This document shows, in pieces, positions 27,737 through 35,884 of a stretch of DNA of 64,000 nucleotides. The notes under the pieces are model-generated. The model saw nothing but the letters and a program-made list of their open reading frames with translations. It searched no databases and had not been told where the DNA came from. This DNA is from Mesorhizobium sp. SOD10. GTDB taxonomy: Bacteria > Pseudomonadota > Alphaproteobacteria > Rhizobiales > Rhizobiaceae. The stretch is taken from contig CCNA01000056.1 of NCBI GenBank assembly GCA_000824805.1, forward strand, positions 1-64,000, written 5' to 3'. The position numbers and the translations under genes were made by a program. Position 1 is the stretch's first letter. Each line of letters starts with the position of its first letter.

Positions 27737-28489
27737 TTACTCCTGCCAGCTCTTGGCTGCCGCGATCGAGCGCCGGGCAAAGCGCTCGATGTCGTTGGGA
27801 TTGTCCTGTTCCATGACGAAATACTGGGCCGCGCTTCTAGCGCGCAATGTCTTGAACAGGCCCGCCCAGTCGATCGTGCCGTGACCGACGTCCGACCAGC
27901 CGTCCTCGTCCAGCCCCTCGCCCGGTTTGGCGATATCCTTGACGTGGACGGCGACGATGCGCTTGCCGTGTTTTTCGATCCAGGGCAGCGGATCGGCGCC
28001 GCCGCGCACCACCCAGGCGACATCCATTTCCCAGCCGATATCGGGTGCGGCGGACAGGATATGGTCCTGCGGCAGCGAGCCGTCGGCGAGCGGCTTGAAC
28101 TCGAAGTCGTGATTGTGCCAGGCAAAGCCGTAGCCGGCCTTCTTCGCCGTTTCTCCGACCTTGGCCAGACGCTCACCGAAGCCGCGCCAGCCGGCGGCGT
28201 CGGACGGGCGCTGATCGGGCATCAGATAGGGGCAAACCAGGAGCGTGATGCCGAGCGAGTCGGCGATTTTGCGCACACCGTCGAAATCATTTTCCAGCGC
28301 GTCGATCGAGAAATGCCCGGTCGGCATCGCAAGCCCGTTCTTGTCAAGCTCGGCGCGGAACGCCTTCGGGTCGTCATAGACGCCGCCGAAGCCCTCGACT
28401 TGGGCATAGCCGAGTTGCCCAAGCATTTTCACCACGCCGTTCCATGGCTGGAAATTGCGGGCGCTGTAGAGTTGGAATGACCAGTTCAT
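27737..28489 (-). CDS. AP-endonuclease-fold sugar isomerase/epimerase
   Basis: 250 residues starting MNWSFQLYSARNF; a much longer open frame exists upstream but has no start or similarity and overlaps the ATPase gene. The xylose-isomerase-like TIM barrel is shown by GYAQVEGFGGVYDD, WHNHDFEF (metal ligands), DIGWEMDVAWV (Asp) and VHVKDIAKPG (His). The final Glu ligand appears in YFVMEQDN. Likely metal-dependent isomerisation or epimerisation of a keto-sugar delivered by the adjacent ABC transporter and dehydrogenase. Confidence 0.84.
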   Translation of the reverse strand: MNWSFQLYSARNFQPWNGVVKMLGQLGYAQVEGFGGVYDDPKAFRAELDKNGLAMPTGHFSIDALENDFDGVRKIADSLGITLLVCPYLMPDQRPSDAAGWRGFGERLAKVGETAKKAGYGFAWHNHDFEFKPLADGSLPQDHILSAAPDIGWEMDVAWVVRGGADPLPWIEKHGKRIVAVHVKDIAKPGEGLDEDGWSDVGHGTIDWAGLFKTLRARSAAQYFVMEQDNPNDIERFARRSIAAAKSWQE

Positions 28490-28520
28490 CTGTCCTGTCC
28501 GTGCTGTTGGTCCTGGGAGG

Positions 28521-29624
28521 TTAAATTCGGTTGCCGGTTTGAGCGTCGAAGAGCGAGGCGCGCATCGGATCGAAGCCGATGCCGACCGCATCGCCATTCT
28601 TCGGCGTGCGTTCGGAAGTGACGCGCACGGTGAAGTTCTGCTGGCCGAGTTTGAGCCAGACCAGCGTGTCGGAACCCATCGGCTCGACGACCTCGACATT
28701 GGCCGTCGCCGTGAAGGGCCAGCCCGTGCCGCTGTTGAAGGCGACATGCTCGGGCCGGATGCCGAACACGGCCGGCCCCGGCGCCGGCTCCTTCTCGAAG
28801 GCATAGGTTGCAAGCGGGATGCGCACGTCCTCGACGACAAAGTGCCAGTCGCCGCCGGCCTGCTCCAGGCGGCCTTCGACGAAGTTCATCGCCGGCGAGC
28901 CGAGAAAGCCGGCGACGAAGCGGTTGACCGGACGGTTGTAGATGGTCTGCGGGGCATCGAGCTGCTGGATGACGCCGCCTTTCATCACCGCGATGCGGTC
29001 GGCCAGCGTCATCGCCTCGATCTGGTCGTGGGTGACGTAGATCATCGTGTTCTTCAAGCGGCGGTGCAGAAGCTTGATCTCGACGCGCAGCTCCGAGCGC
29101 AGCTTGGCGTCGAGATTGGAGAGCGGCTCGTCGAACAGGAAGACGTCGACATCGCGCACCAATGCGCGCCCGATCGCCACGCGCTGGCGCTGCCCGCCGG
29201 ACAGCGCCGAGGGCTTCCTCTGCAGCAGCGGCTCGATCTGCAGGATCTCGGCGGCGCGCGCGATGCGCTTGGCGATCTCGTCCTTTGGCACGCCGGCGAC
29301 GCGCAGGCCGAAGGAAAGGTTCCGCTCCACCGTCATCTGCGGATAGAGCGCATAGGACTGGAACACCATGCCGATGCCGCGGTCCTTCGGCTCCTCCCAG
29401 GTGACATTCTTGCCCTTGATGAAGATACGGCCGTCGGTAATGTCGAGCAGGCCGGCGATACAGTTGAGCAGGGTCGACTTGCCGCAGCCCGACGGTCCAA
29501 GCAGCACGACGAACTCGCCCTCGGCAACGTCGAGATTGAGCGTCTTGAGCACCGGCAGCACGCCGAAATTGAGCGACAGGTTCTGGATCGAAACGCTGGG
29601 ATTACCGGTCGCTGCCATCATCAT
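28521..29624 (-). CDS. Sugar ABC transporter ATP-binding protein (UgpC/MsmK type)
   Basis: 367 residues. Walker A is LLGPSGCGKSTLLN, the signature LSGGQRQRVAIGRALV, Walker B DVFLFDEPLSNLD, and the switch His lies in YVTHDQIEAM. The C-terminal ~120 residues form the TOBE/MalK-type regulatory domain. It energises import by the two permeases just upstream, overlapping the second permease by four bases. Homologues serve glycerol-3-phosphate, maltose and many oligosaccharide importers, so substrate is not predicted from this subunit. Confidence 0.92.
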   Translation of the reverse strand: MMMAATGNPSVSIQNLSLNFGVLPVLKTLNLDVAEGEFVVLLGPSGCGKSTLLNCIAGLLDITDGRIFIKGKNVTWEEPKDRGIGMVFQSYALYPQMTVERNLSFGLRVAGVPKDEIAKRIARAAEILQIEPLLQRKPSALSGGQRQRVAIGRALVRDVDVFLFDEPLSNLDAKLRSELRVEIKLLHRRLKNTMIYVTHDQIEAMTLADRIAVMKGGVIQQLDAPQTIYNRPVNRFVAGFLGSPAMNFVEGRLEQAGGDWHFVVEDVRIPLATYAFEKEPAPGPAVFGIRPEHVAFNSGTGWPFTATANVEVVEPMGSDTLVWLKLGQQNFTVRVTSERTPKNGDAVGIGFDPMRASLFDAQTGNRI

Positions 29625-30553
29625 CCTTTCACCGCGCCGGCGGCGATGCCGCGCACGAAGAGCTTGCCGGAAACGAAATAGACGATGAGCGGAACAAGGC
29701 CTGTCAGGATGGTCGCGGCCATGTTGACGTTGTATTCCTTCACGCCCTGCACCGAGTTGACGATGTTGTTGAGCTGCACCGTCATCGGATAGGTGTCGGG
29801 GCGCGTGTAGACGACACCGAACAGGAAGTCGTTCCAGATGCCGGTCACCTGCAGGATGATGGCGACGACGAAGATCGGCAGCGACATCGGCAGCATGATG
29901 CGCAGATAGATGCCCCAGAAACCCGCGCCGTCGACGCGCGCGGCGCGGAATAGCTCCTCCGGTATCGAGGTGAAATAGTTGCGGAACAGAAGCGTCAGGA
30001 TCGGCATACCGAAGATCGAATGCACGATCACCAGTCCGGTCAGCGTGCCGTAGATGCCGATCTCGCGCAGGATGATGACGATCGGATAGATCATCACCTG
30101 GTAGGGAATGAAGGCGCCGACGATCAGGATGATGAAGAAGGTGTCGGCGCCCTTGAAGCGCCAGTTGGCCAGGGCATAGCCGTTCACCGAGGCGATCGCG
30201 ATGGAGAGGATCACCGACGGCACGGTGATGCGCACCGAATTCCAGAAGCCGCGCGAGAGTCCGTCGCAGTTGAGCCCGGTGCAGGCGCTCGCCCAGGCTT
30301 TCACCCAGGGTTCGAAGGTGATCTCCAACGGCGGCGAGAAGATGTTGCCGAGGCGGATTTCCGGCATGCCCTTCAGCGAGGTGACGATCATCACGTAGAG
30401 AGGCAAAAGATAGTAGAGCGCCACGACGATCAGCGTGCCGTAGAGAAAGATGTTGCGGCGCGACAGCACATGCCGCGGCTTCGGCCCGCTCGGGCCGGCG
30501 GCATCGCGCCTGAGCGCTTCGGCGCTAGGGGACAGGGAGGCGACGTCAGCCAC
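29621..30553 (-). CDS. Sugar ABC transporter permease (MalG-like)
   Basis: 310 residues with six predicted membrane helices after a cytosolic N-terminus. The EAA-type loop reads IPEELFRAARVDGAGFWGIYLRIMLPM, which contacts the ATPase. MalG-family placement (CUT1) follows from length and the long periplasmic loop after the first helix. It overlaps the MalF-type gene upstream by eight bases and the ATPase gene by four, indicating a translationally coupled operon. Confidence 0.91.
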   Translation of the reverse strand: MADVASLSPSAEALRRDAAGPSGPKPRHVLSRRNIFLYGTLIVVALYYLLPLYVMIVTSLKGMPEIRLGNIFSPPLEITFEPWVKAWASACTGLNCDGLSRGFWNSVRITVPSVILSIAIASVNGYALANWRFKGADTFFIILIVGAFIPYQVMIYPIVIILREIGIYGTLTGLVIVHSIFGMPILTLLFRNYFTSIPEELFRAARVDGAGFWGIYLRIMLPMSLPIFVVAIILQVTGIWNDFLFGVVYTRPDTYPMTVQLNNIVNSVQGVKEYNVNMAATILTGLVPLIVYFVSGKLFVRGIAAGAVKG

Positions 30554-31439
30554 GCTTCTTGCCTCCGAATTCGAGATAGGCCCACGGCACGATGACGATC
30601 ACCACCGACAACAGCATCATGGTCGAGGCGGCGAAACCCTGGCCGAGATTCTGGGCGAAGAACATGTAGTCGTAGACATATTTGGCGGGCACTTCGGAGG
30701 CGATGCCGGGGCCGCCGCTGGTCTGCGCCACGACCAGGTCGTAGACCTTGACGATGCCGGCGGCGATGATCACCAGCGTGGTGATGAAGACCGGCCGCAT
30801 CATCGGGATGACGATGAACAGATAGGTTTTCCAGGTGGGAATGCCGTCCACTCGCGCCGCCTTCCAGATGTCTTCGTCGATGCCGCGCAGGCCGGCGAGC
30901 ATCAGGCACATGATGAGGCCCGTGCCTTGCCAGAGCGCGGCGATCGAGATGCCGTAGATGACGATGCTGGAATTATAGAGCGGGTCGAAGCTGAAGCTCG
31001 TCCAGCCGAGGTCGCGCACGACGCGCTGTACGCCGAAATCCGGATTGAGCAGCCATTGCCAGACCAGCCCGGTGACGATGAAGGACAGCGCGAAGGGATA
31101 GAGGAAGATCGTGCGGAACGTGTCCTCGAAACGTATCTTCTGGTCGAGAAGGGCGGCAAGCAGGAAGCCGATGACCAGCGAGAACACCAGCGATATCGCG
31201 CCATAGATCAAAAGGTTCTCGATCGAGACCAGCCAGCGCGATGTCGACCAGAGCCGGTGATACTGGTCGAGCCCGACGAAGTTGAGCCGCGGCAACAGCT
31301 TCGAATTGGTGAAGGAATAGAGCACCGTCCACGCCGTGCCGCCGACGAACACCACAAGCGCGGTGAGCACCATCGGGATCGATGCGACCTTGGCGTTGAG
31401 GTTCCGGAAAAGCTTGCTTGGGCGTTCGCTGTTGCTCAT
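30546..31439 (-). CDS. Sugar ABC transporter permease (MalF-like)
   Basis: 297 residues, six membrane helices, with the EAA loop GIDEDIWKAARVDGIPTWKTYLFI. It pairs with the downstream MalG-like permease to form the CUT1 membrane channel. It follows the binding-protein gene after an 85-base gap without a clear terminator, consistent with the usual excess of binding protein. Confidence 0.91.
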   Translation of the reverse strand: MSNSERPSKLFRNLNAKVASIPMVLTALVVFVGGTAWTVLYSFTNSKLLPRLNFVGLDQYHRLWSTSRWLVSIENLLIYGAISLVFSLVIGFLLAALLDQKIRFEDTFRTIFLYPFALSFIVTGLVWQWLLNPDFGVQRVVRDLGWTSFSFDPLYNSSIVIYGISIAALWQGTGLIMCLMLAGLRGIDEDIWKAARVDGIPTWKTYLFIVIPMMRPVFITTLVIIAAGIVKVYDLVVAQTSGGPGIASEVPAKYVYDYMFFAQNLGQGFAASTMMLLSVVIVIVPWAYLEFGGKKRG

Positions 31440-31524
31440 CTCGGCAGCCGGGCTGGGACAATGAGGGCGTCATGCTCCCGACCCCCGATAGGCTGGGGCC
31501 GGGAGCCGGCGGGGGCGCCGGTTG

Positions 31525-32763
31525 TCAGTCCGCCGAACCGATGATCTCGGCGAAGCGCTTCTGCGCCTCTTCGACGCTCATGTCGGGCTTGGCGAAGAAT
31601 TCAGAGAACAGGTCTTCCTTCTGCTTCTGGGTGTCCTGCGAAAGCAGCTGGTCCGTCCACGGCATGACGGCGCCCTTGGCGAGAATGGCCAGGCCCTTCT
31701 TCATGCAGTCGTTCGCCGTATTGAGGTCGACATCGCCGCGCACCGGCAGCGAGCCCTTCTTGAGGTTGAAGGCGACCTGGGTCTTCGGGTCGAGCAAGGT
31801 TTCGGCAAGCACCACCTGCGCCTTGGCCTTCGCCTCGTCCTTGAGCAGCGGGAAATAGAAAGCGTCGCCGCCGGTGGCGATGACTTCGTTGAGCCCGAGG
31901 CCAGGCAGGCAGGTATAGTCCTTGCCGGCGGTCTTGCCGGCGACCTGGAACTCGCCCTGCGCCCAGTCGCCCATGATCTGGCCGGCGGCCTTGCCGGTGA
32001 TGACCAGGTTGGTCGCCTGGTTCCAGTCCTGCACATTGGTGTTCTTGGCCATCTTGCGGGCGTCGTCCGCCGCCTTGAACACCTTGGCGATCTCCGGACC
32101 GGCCGCGAAGGTGGCGTCCTTGTCCTTATAGACCTTGAGGAAGGTGTCGGTGCCGCCGACAGCGGCCATCAGCACGTCGAAGGCGCCGGAAGCCTGCCAG
32201 GGCTGCCCGCCGACGGCGAGCGGAATGATGCCGGCCTTCTCCAGCGCCGGCGCGTCGGCCACGAACTCGTTCCAGTCCTTCGGCATCGGCAGGCCGGCTT
32301 TCTGGAAGGCCTCGTTGGACAGCCACAGCCACTGCCAGGAGTGGATGTTGACCGGCACGCAATAGATCTTGCCGTCGATGGTGCAGCTATCGAGCAGGCT
32401 CTTCGGCCGCACGATCTCCGTCCACTTGTCCTTGGTGGCGATGTCGGTGAGGTCGCGCATCAGGCCTGCCTGCACCAGCTCCTCGGCCTGGCGGCCGTGG
32501 TTGAACTGGGTGGCGCCCATCGGATCGCCGCCGGTGATGCGGCTGATCATGATCGGCCGCGCCGTGCCGCCGGAGCCGGCGATGGCGCCGTCGACCCAGT
32601 GATTGCCCGTCGCGTCGAATGCTTTGGCAAGCTCGGCCACCGCCGCCGCCTCGCCGCCCGAAGTCCACCAATGGGTGACTTCCAGGTCGGTCGCGGCCGC
32701 CGGACCGGCGAAGTTGAGCGCAACCGTCGCGGCAAAGGCGGCAGTCAGGAATTTGTATCGCAT
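31525..32763 (-). CDS. Periplasmic sugar-binding protein of a CUT1 ABC transporter
   Basis: 412 residues. An N-terminal Sec signal peptide (RYKFLTAAFAATVALNFAGPAAA) precedes the extracellular solute-binding protein family 1 fold, with VTHWWTSGGEAAAV at the mature start and GDWAQGEF in the hinge region. First gene of the leftward operon; GGAGG precedes the ATG and a LacI-type operator lies 19 bases upstream. It should capture a sugar or glycoside and deliver it to the two permeases. Substrate unknown. Confidence 0.9.
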   Translation of the reverse strand: MRYKFLTAAFAATVALNFAGPAAATDLEVTHWWTSGGEAAAVAELAKAFDATGNHWVDGAIAGSGGTARPIMISRITGGDPMGATQFNHGRQAEELVQAGLMRDLTDIATKDKWTEIVRPKSLLDSCTIDGKIYCVPVNIHSWQWLWLSNEAFQKAGLPMPKDWNEFVADAPALEKAGIIPLAVGGQPWQASGAFDVLMAAVGGTDTFLKVYKDKDATFAAGPEIAKVFKAADDARKMAKNTNVQDWNQATNLVITGKAAGQIMGDWAQGEFQVAGKTAGKDYTCLPGLGLNEVIATGGDAFYFPLLKDEAKAKAQVVLAETLLDPKTQVAFNLKKGSLPVRGDVDLNTANDCMKKGLAILAKGAVMPWTDQLLSQDTQKQKEDLFSEFFAKPDMSVEEAQKRFAEIIGSAD

Positions 32764-32781
32764 TTCGGCTTCCTCCCAGAA

Positions 32782-32797
32782 TCTGAAACGTTACAGA
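32782..32797. promoter_or_regulatory. LacI-family operator O1 (binding-protein side)
   Basis: TCTGAAACGTTACAGA is a palindrome centred on AACGTT, 19 bases before the binding-protein ATG, so a bound repressor would block the leftward operon. The same sequence occurs in inverted orientation at 33031-33045. Confidence 0.75.
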
Positions 32798-33030
32798 TTT
32801 TCGATACGGCAAATGGTCCGTCTAGGCAACCCCTCGCCTGAAAGCGGGACGAGATTTTTTCGCGTCGCGAACAAAATCATCCGATCGAGGCAGCAGTGCT
32901 GGCGTTCTTCTGCTAGTTTCGTGCCGAAATTATGCCGGGCCGATATTTCCTTGTGATTCCAGAGACTTTCGACCGCTCTCACCCGGAACGCGGGGCCCCG
33001 ACCTCGCCGGTCAATCACGAATATTGGCAA

Positions 33031-33045
33031 TCTGTAACGTTTCAG
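33031..33045. promoter_or_regulatory. LacI-family operator O2 (regulator side)
   Basis: TCTGTAACGTTTCAG, the near-perfect inverted copy of O1, lies about 100 bases upstream of the lacI-type gene. Two operators 249 bases apart could support looping and autoregulation. Confidence 0.72.
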
Positions 33046-33143
33046 TATATTGAACCAAGTCGCAAGCTGAAGGTCGCGCAAAGTCGACACCGCACGATTG
33101 CCGGCCGGCCCCGCGGCTGCTATGCGCCTGACGGGCGGGACGA

Positions 33144-34187
33144 ATGGACAGACGGGTAAAGAAGAAGGACGACGACACGTCGGGCAAGGAGCGGCCGACG
33201 CTGAAGACGCTTGCCTTCATGACCGGGCTCGGCGTCACGACCGTGTCACGCGCGCTCAAGGACGCGCCGGAGATCGGTGCCGAGACCAGGCGCCGGGTCC
33301 AGCTCGTCGCCAAGCAAATCGGCTACCGACCGAACCGCGCCGGCGTACGCTTGAGGACCGGCAAGACGAACGTCATCAGCCTGGTGCTTGACACCGAACG
33401 CGAGATCATGAGCTTCGTCTCCGACATCATCTACGGCGTTACCGAGGTGATCGCCGACACGCCCTACCATTTGATCGTCACGCCCTATTCGCGCTCGCAG
33501 GATCCGCTCGACCCGGTGCGCTATCTGGTCGAGACGGGCTCGGCCGATGGCGTCATCATCTCGCGCACCCAGCCCAACGATCCGCGGGCGCGCTACATGC
33601 TGGAGCGCGGCATTCCCTTCGCCACGCATGGCCGTACGGACATGGGGCTGGTGCATCCTTATCACGACTTCGACAATTACGCCTTTGCTGGCGAAGCCGT
33701 GCGCTATCTCGCCGGCAGGGACCGCAACCGGCTGGCGCTTGTGACGCCGCCGGTCGGCCTCACCTATTACGGCCATACGGTGAACGGCTTTGCCGACGCG
33801 CTGAGCGAGGTGGGCGCCAGCGAAGTGCCGTTCAACACCGTCTCCATCGACCACACGATCGAGCAGATCAGGATGCGCACTGCGCAATTGATGCGCCGCG
33901 ACGATCGCCCGGACGGCATCGTCAGCAGCGCCGCCGCGGCGACGCTCGCCGTGGTGGCCGGCATCGAGGACGCCGGACTGACGCTCGGCCGCGACGTCGA
34001 CGTGGTTTCGAAACAGTCCTCGGAACTGCTGCATCTGTTCCGGCGCGAGCTGCTGGTCGTCAACGAGAACTTCCGGCTGGCCGGCTCCGAGCTCGCCCGG
34101 GCCGTGCTCGGCTGGATCGGCGGCAAGGAACCCGGCTCGCTGCAATCGCTCAGCAAGCCGGGCGAGGTTCTGCCTTATCGGGGTTAG
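33144..34187 (+). CDS. LacI-family transcriptional regulator of the sugar operon
   Basis: 347 residues. The N-terminal helix-turn-helix is PTLKTLAFMTGLGVTTVSRALKDAP, followed by the hinge VAKQIGYRPNRAG and a periplasmic-binding-protein-like effector domain. It has a ~17-residue charged N-terminal extension before the HTH (an internal ATG at 33219 lies too far into the HTH). Divergent from the sugar operon with two matching operators between them, so it very probably controls that operon and itself in response to the imported sugar or a derivative. Confidence 0.9.
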   Translation: MDRRVKKKDDDTSGKERPTLKTLAFMTGLGVTTVSRALKDAPEIGAETRRRVQLVAKQIGYRPNRAGVRLRTGKTNVISLVLDTEREIMSFVSDIIYGVTEVIADTPYHLIVTPYSRSQDPLDPVRYLVETGSADGVIISRTQPNDPRARYMLERGIPFATHGRTDMGLVHPYHDFDNYAFAGEAVRYLAGRDRNRLALVTPPVGLTYYGHTVNGFADALSEVGASEVPFNTVSIDHTIEQIRMRTAQLMRRDDRPDGIVSSAAAATLAVVAGIEDAGLTLGRDVDVVSKQSSELLHLFRRELLVVNENFRLAGSELARAVLGWIGGKEPGSLQSLSKPGEVLPYRG

Positions 34188-34259
34188 CTCTGTTTCCTGA
34201 CTAAATGACCTTCACCGGGTTAGGCGGCTACGCCGGAGAGTGGCCGAAGCCCCTCAGCT

Positions 34260-34314
34260 TCGTCATCCACGGGCGGAGCGGGAGCGAAGCGGACGCGCAG
34301 ACCCGAGGATGACG
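34260..34314. repeat. Intergenic palindromic repeat
   Basis: Outer arms CGTCATCC and GGATGACG enclose GGGCGGAGCG and CGCAGACCCGAG. This matches a common Mesorhizobium-type intergenic palindrome. It lies between the convergent ends of the LacI and 6-phosphogluconate dehydrogenase genes and may form a shared mRNA-end hairpin. Confidence 0.6.
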
Positions 34315-34338
34315 ATCGGAGAGCCGTCTGGGCCAAAC

Positions 34339-35763
34339 CTAGGCAGCCCCGCTGCCCCACGGGCCATGGAACGCCCCCTCTTCCCCGATGCGCTCGAAGC
34401 CATGCGCGCCGAAGAAGTCGCGCTGCGCCTGGATCAGGTTCGAGGTGCCTCGCCCCTGCCGGTAGCTGTCGAAATAGGCGAGCGCGGAGGACAGCGCCGG
34501 CACGGGCGATCCGGCCTCGGAAGCCCGCGCCACGATGCGCCTGAGCGACGGATGCGCCTCCTTCATCATGGCAATGAAGGCCGGGGCCATCAGGAGACTG
34601 GTGGACGCGCTGCCAGAACCGAACGCCTCGGCCATCGTGTCCAGCATCTGCGAGCGGATGATGCAGCCGGCGCGCCAGATCTTGGCGATGGTCGGCATAG
34701 GCAGATTCCAGTTGAACTCTTTGGAAGCGCCGCTCATCACCGCGAAGCCCTGCGCGTAAGCGGCGATCTTGCCGGCGAACAAGGCGAGCTCCAGATCCTT
34801 GAGCAGCGCGGCTTTGTCGCCGGAGATCTTTTCGACACCGATATTCCCATAGGCCTTTTCCGCCGCCTGCCGCTCGTCCTTGATCGAGGACAATACGCGC
34901 GCCGCGACCGCCGCCTCGATGGCCGTCGCCGGAATGCCAAGCTGCTGCGCTTCGATGACCGACCATTTGCCGGTGCCCTTCTGCCCGGCGCGGTCGAGGA
35001 TGATGTCGACCACCGGCTTGCCGGTCTTCGGATCGTCTGCGGCCAGCACCTTGGCGGTGATCTCGATCAGGTAGGAGTTGAGCCTCCCCCGGTTCCACTG
35101 CTCGAAGACCTTGCCGATCTCCTTGGGTGCCATGCCGAGGCCGTCGCGCAATATGCCATAGATCTCGGCGATCATCTGCATGTCGGCATATTCGATGCCG
35201 TTGTGGATCGTCTTGACGAAATGGCCTGCACCGTCATGCCCCAGCCAGGCGGCGCACGGCTCGTCCTTGAACTTGGCGGAGATCGCGGTGAGCACTTTCT
35301 CGACACGCTTCCAGGACTCTTCGGTGCCGCCCACCATGATGGAAGGACCGTGGCGCGCGCCTTCCTCGCCGCCAGACACGCCCATGCCGATGAAGGTCAG
35401 GCCCGATCCGGACAGTTCGGAGAAGCGGCGCATCGTGTCGCGGAAATTGGCGTTGCCGGCGTCGATGACGATGTCGTTGTCGGAGAGCACGCCGCGAAGA
35501 GCCGCGATCTGCTCGTCGACCGGCTTGCCCGCCAGGACCATGATGATGATCGGCCGCGGCGGCCGGATCGCAGCGGCAAGCTCCTCCAGGCTGTAGCAGG
35601 GAACGACCCTATCCTTCAGCGGGCCGGCGCTCTCGACGAAGGCGTCGGTGCGCGACGGCGTGCGGTTGAAGACGGCGATGCGGTGCCCGTGCTCGGCGAT
35701 GTTGAGCGCCAGGTTGGAACCCATCGTGCCAAGGCCGATCAGGCCGATTTCGGCTTTTTCCAT
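34339..35763 (-). CDS. gnd: 6-phosphogluconate dehydrogenase, decarboxylating
   Basis: 474 residues, the full-length dimeric form. It contains GLIGLGTMGSNLALN (NADP-binding GxGxxG), GMGVSGGEEGARHGPSIMVGG (substrate-binding), HFVKTIHNGIEYADMQ (catalytic Lys/His/Asn block) and a C-terminal tail near QRDFFGAHGFER. Converts 6-phosphogluconate to ribulose 5-phosphate plus CO2 and NADPH in the pentose phosphate pathway. Not obviously in an operon; zwf and pgl are not adjacent. Firm assignment. Confidence 0.96.
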   Translation of the reverse strand: MEKAEIGLIGLGTMGSNLALNIAEHGHRIAVFNRTPSRTDAFVESAGPLKDRVVPCYSLEELAAAIRPPRPIIIMVLAGKPVDEQIAALRGVLSDNDIVIDAGNANFRDTMRRFSELSGSGLTFIGMGVSGGEEGARHGPSIMVGGTEESWKRVEKVLTAISAKFKDEPCAAWLGHDGAGHFVKTIHNGIEYADMQMIAEIYGILRDGLGMAPKEIGKVFEQWNRGRLNSYLIEITAKVLAADDPKTGKPVVDIILDRAGQKGTGKWSVIEAQQLGIPATAIEAAVAARVLSSIKDERQAAEKAYGNIGVEKISGDKAALLKDLELALFAGKIAAYAQGFAVMSGASKEFNWNLPMPTIAKIWRAGCIIRSQMLDTMAEAFGSGSASTSLLMAPAFIAMMKEAHPSLRRIVARASEAGSPVPALSSALAYFDSYRQGRGTSNLIQAQRDFFGAHGFERIGEEGAFHGPWGSGAA

Positions 35764-35884
35764 CGTTTCTTCCCTGCTTCCGGATGCTTGTTGGACGCTG
35801 CGTCCTGGAGAACGCCTTTGCCAGATGAATGACGGGCCTTGGCGGCGGCGTCAACCGCCTAGCCGAATTGCGTCGGCGGGTTGG

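Noticed and set aside
26588-32763. Trehalose utilisation (thuEFGK-thuAB) operon
   Set aside because: The transporter layout is similar, but a ThuA (DUF1037-type) protein is missing and the second enzyme is an AP-endonuclease-fold isomerase.
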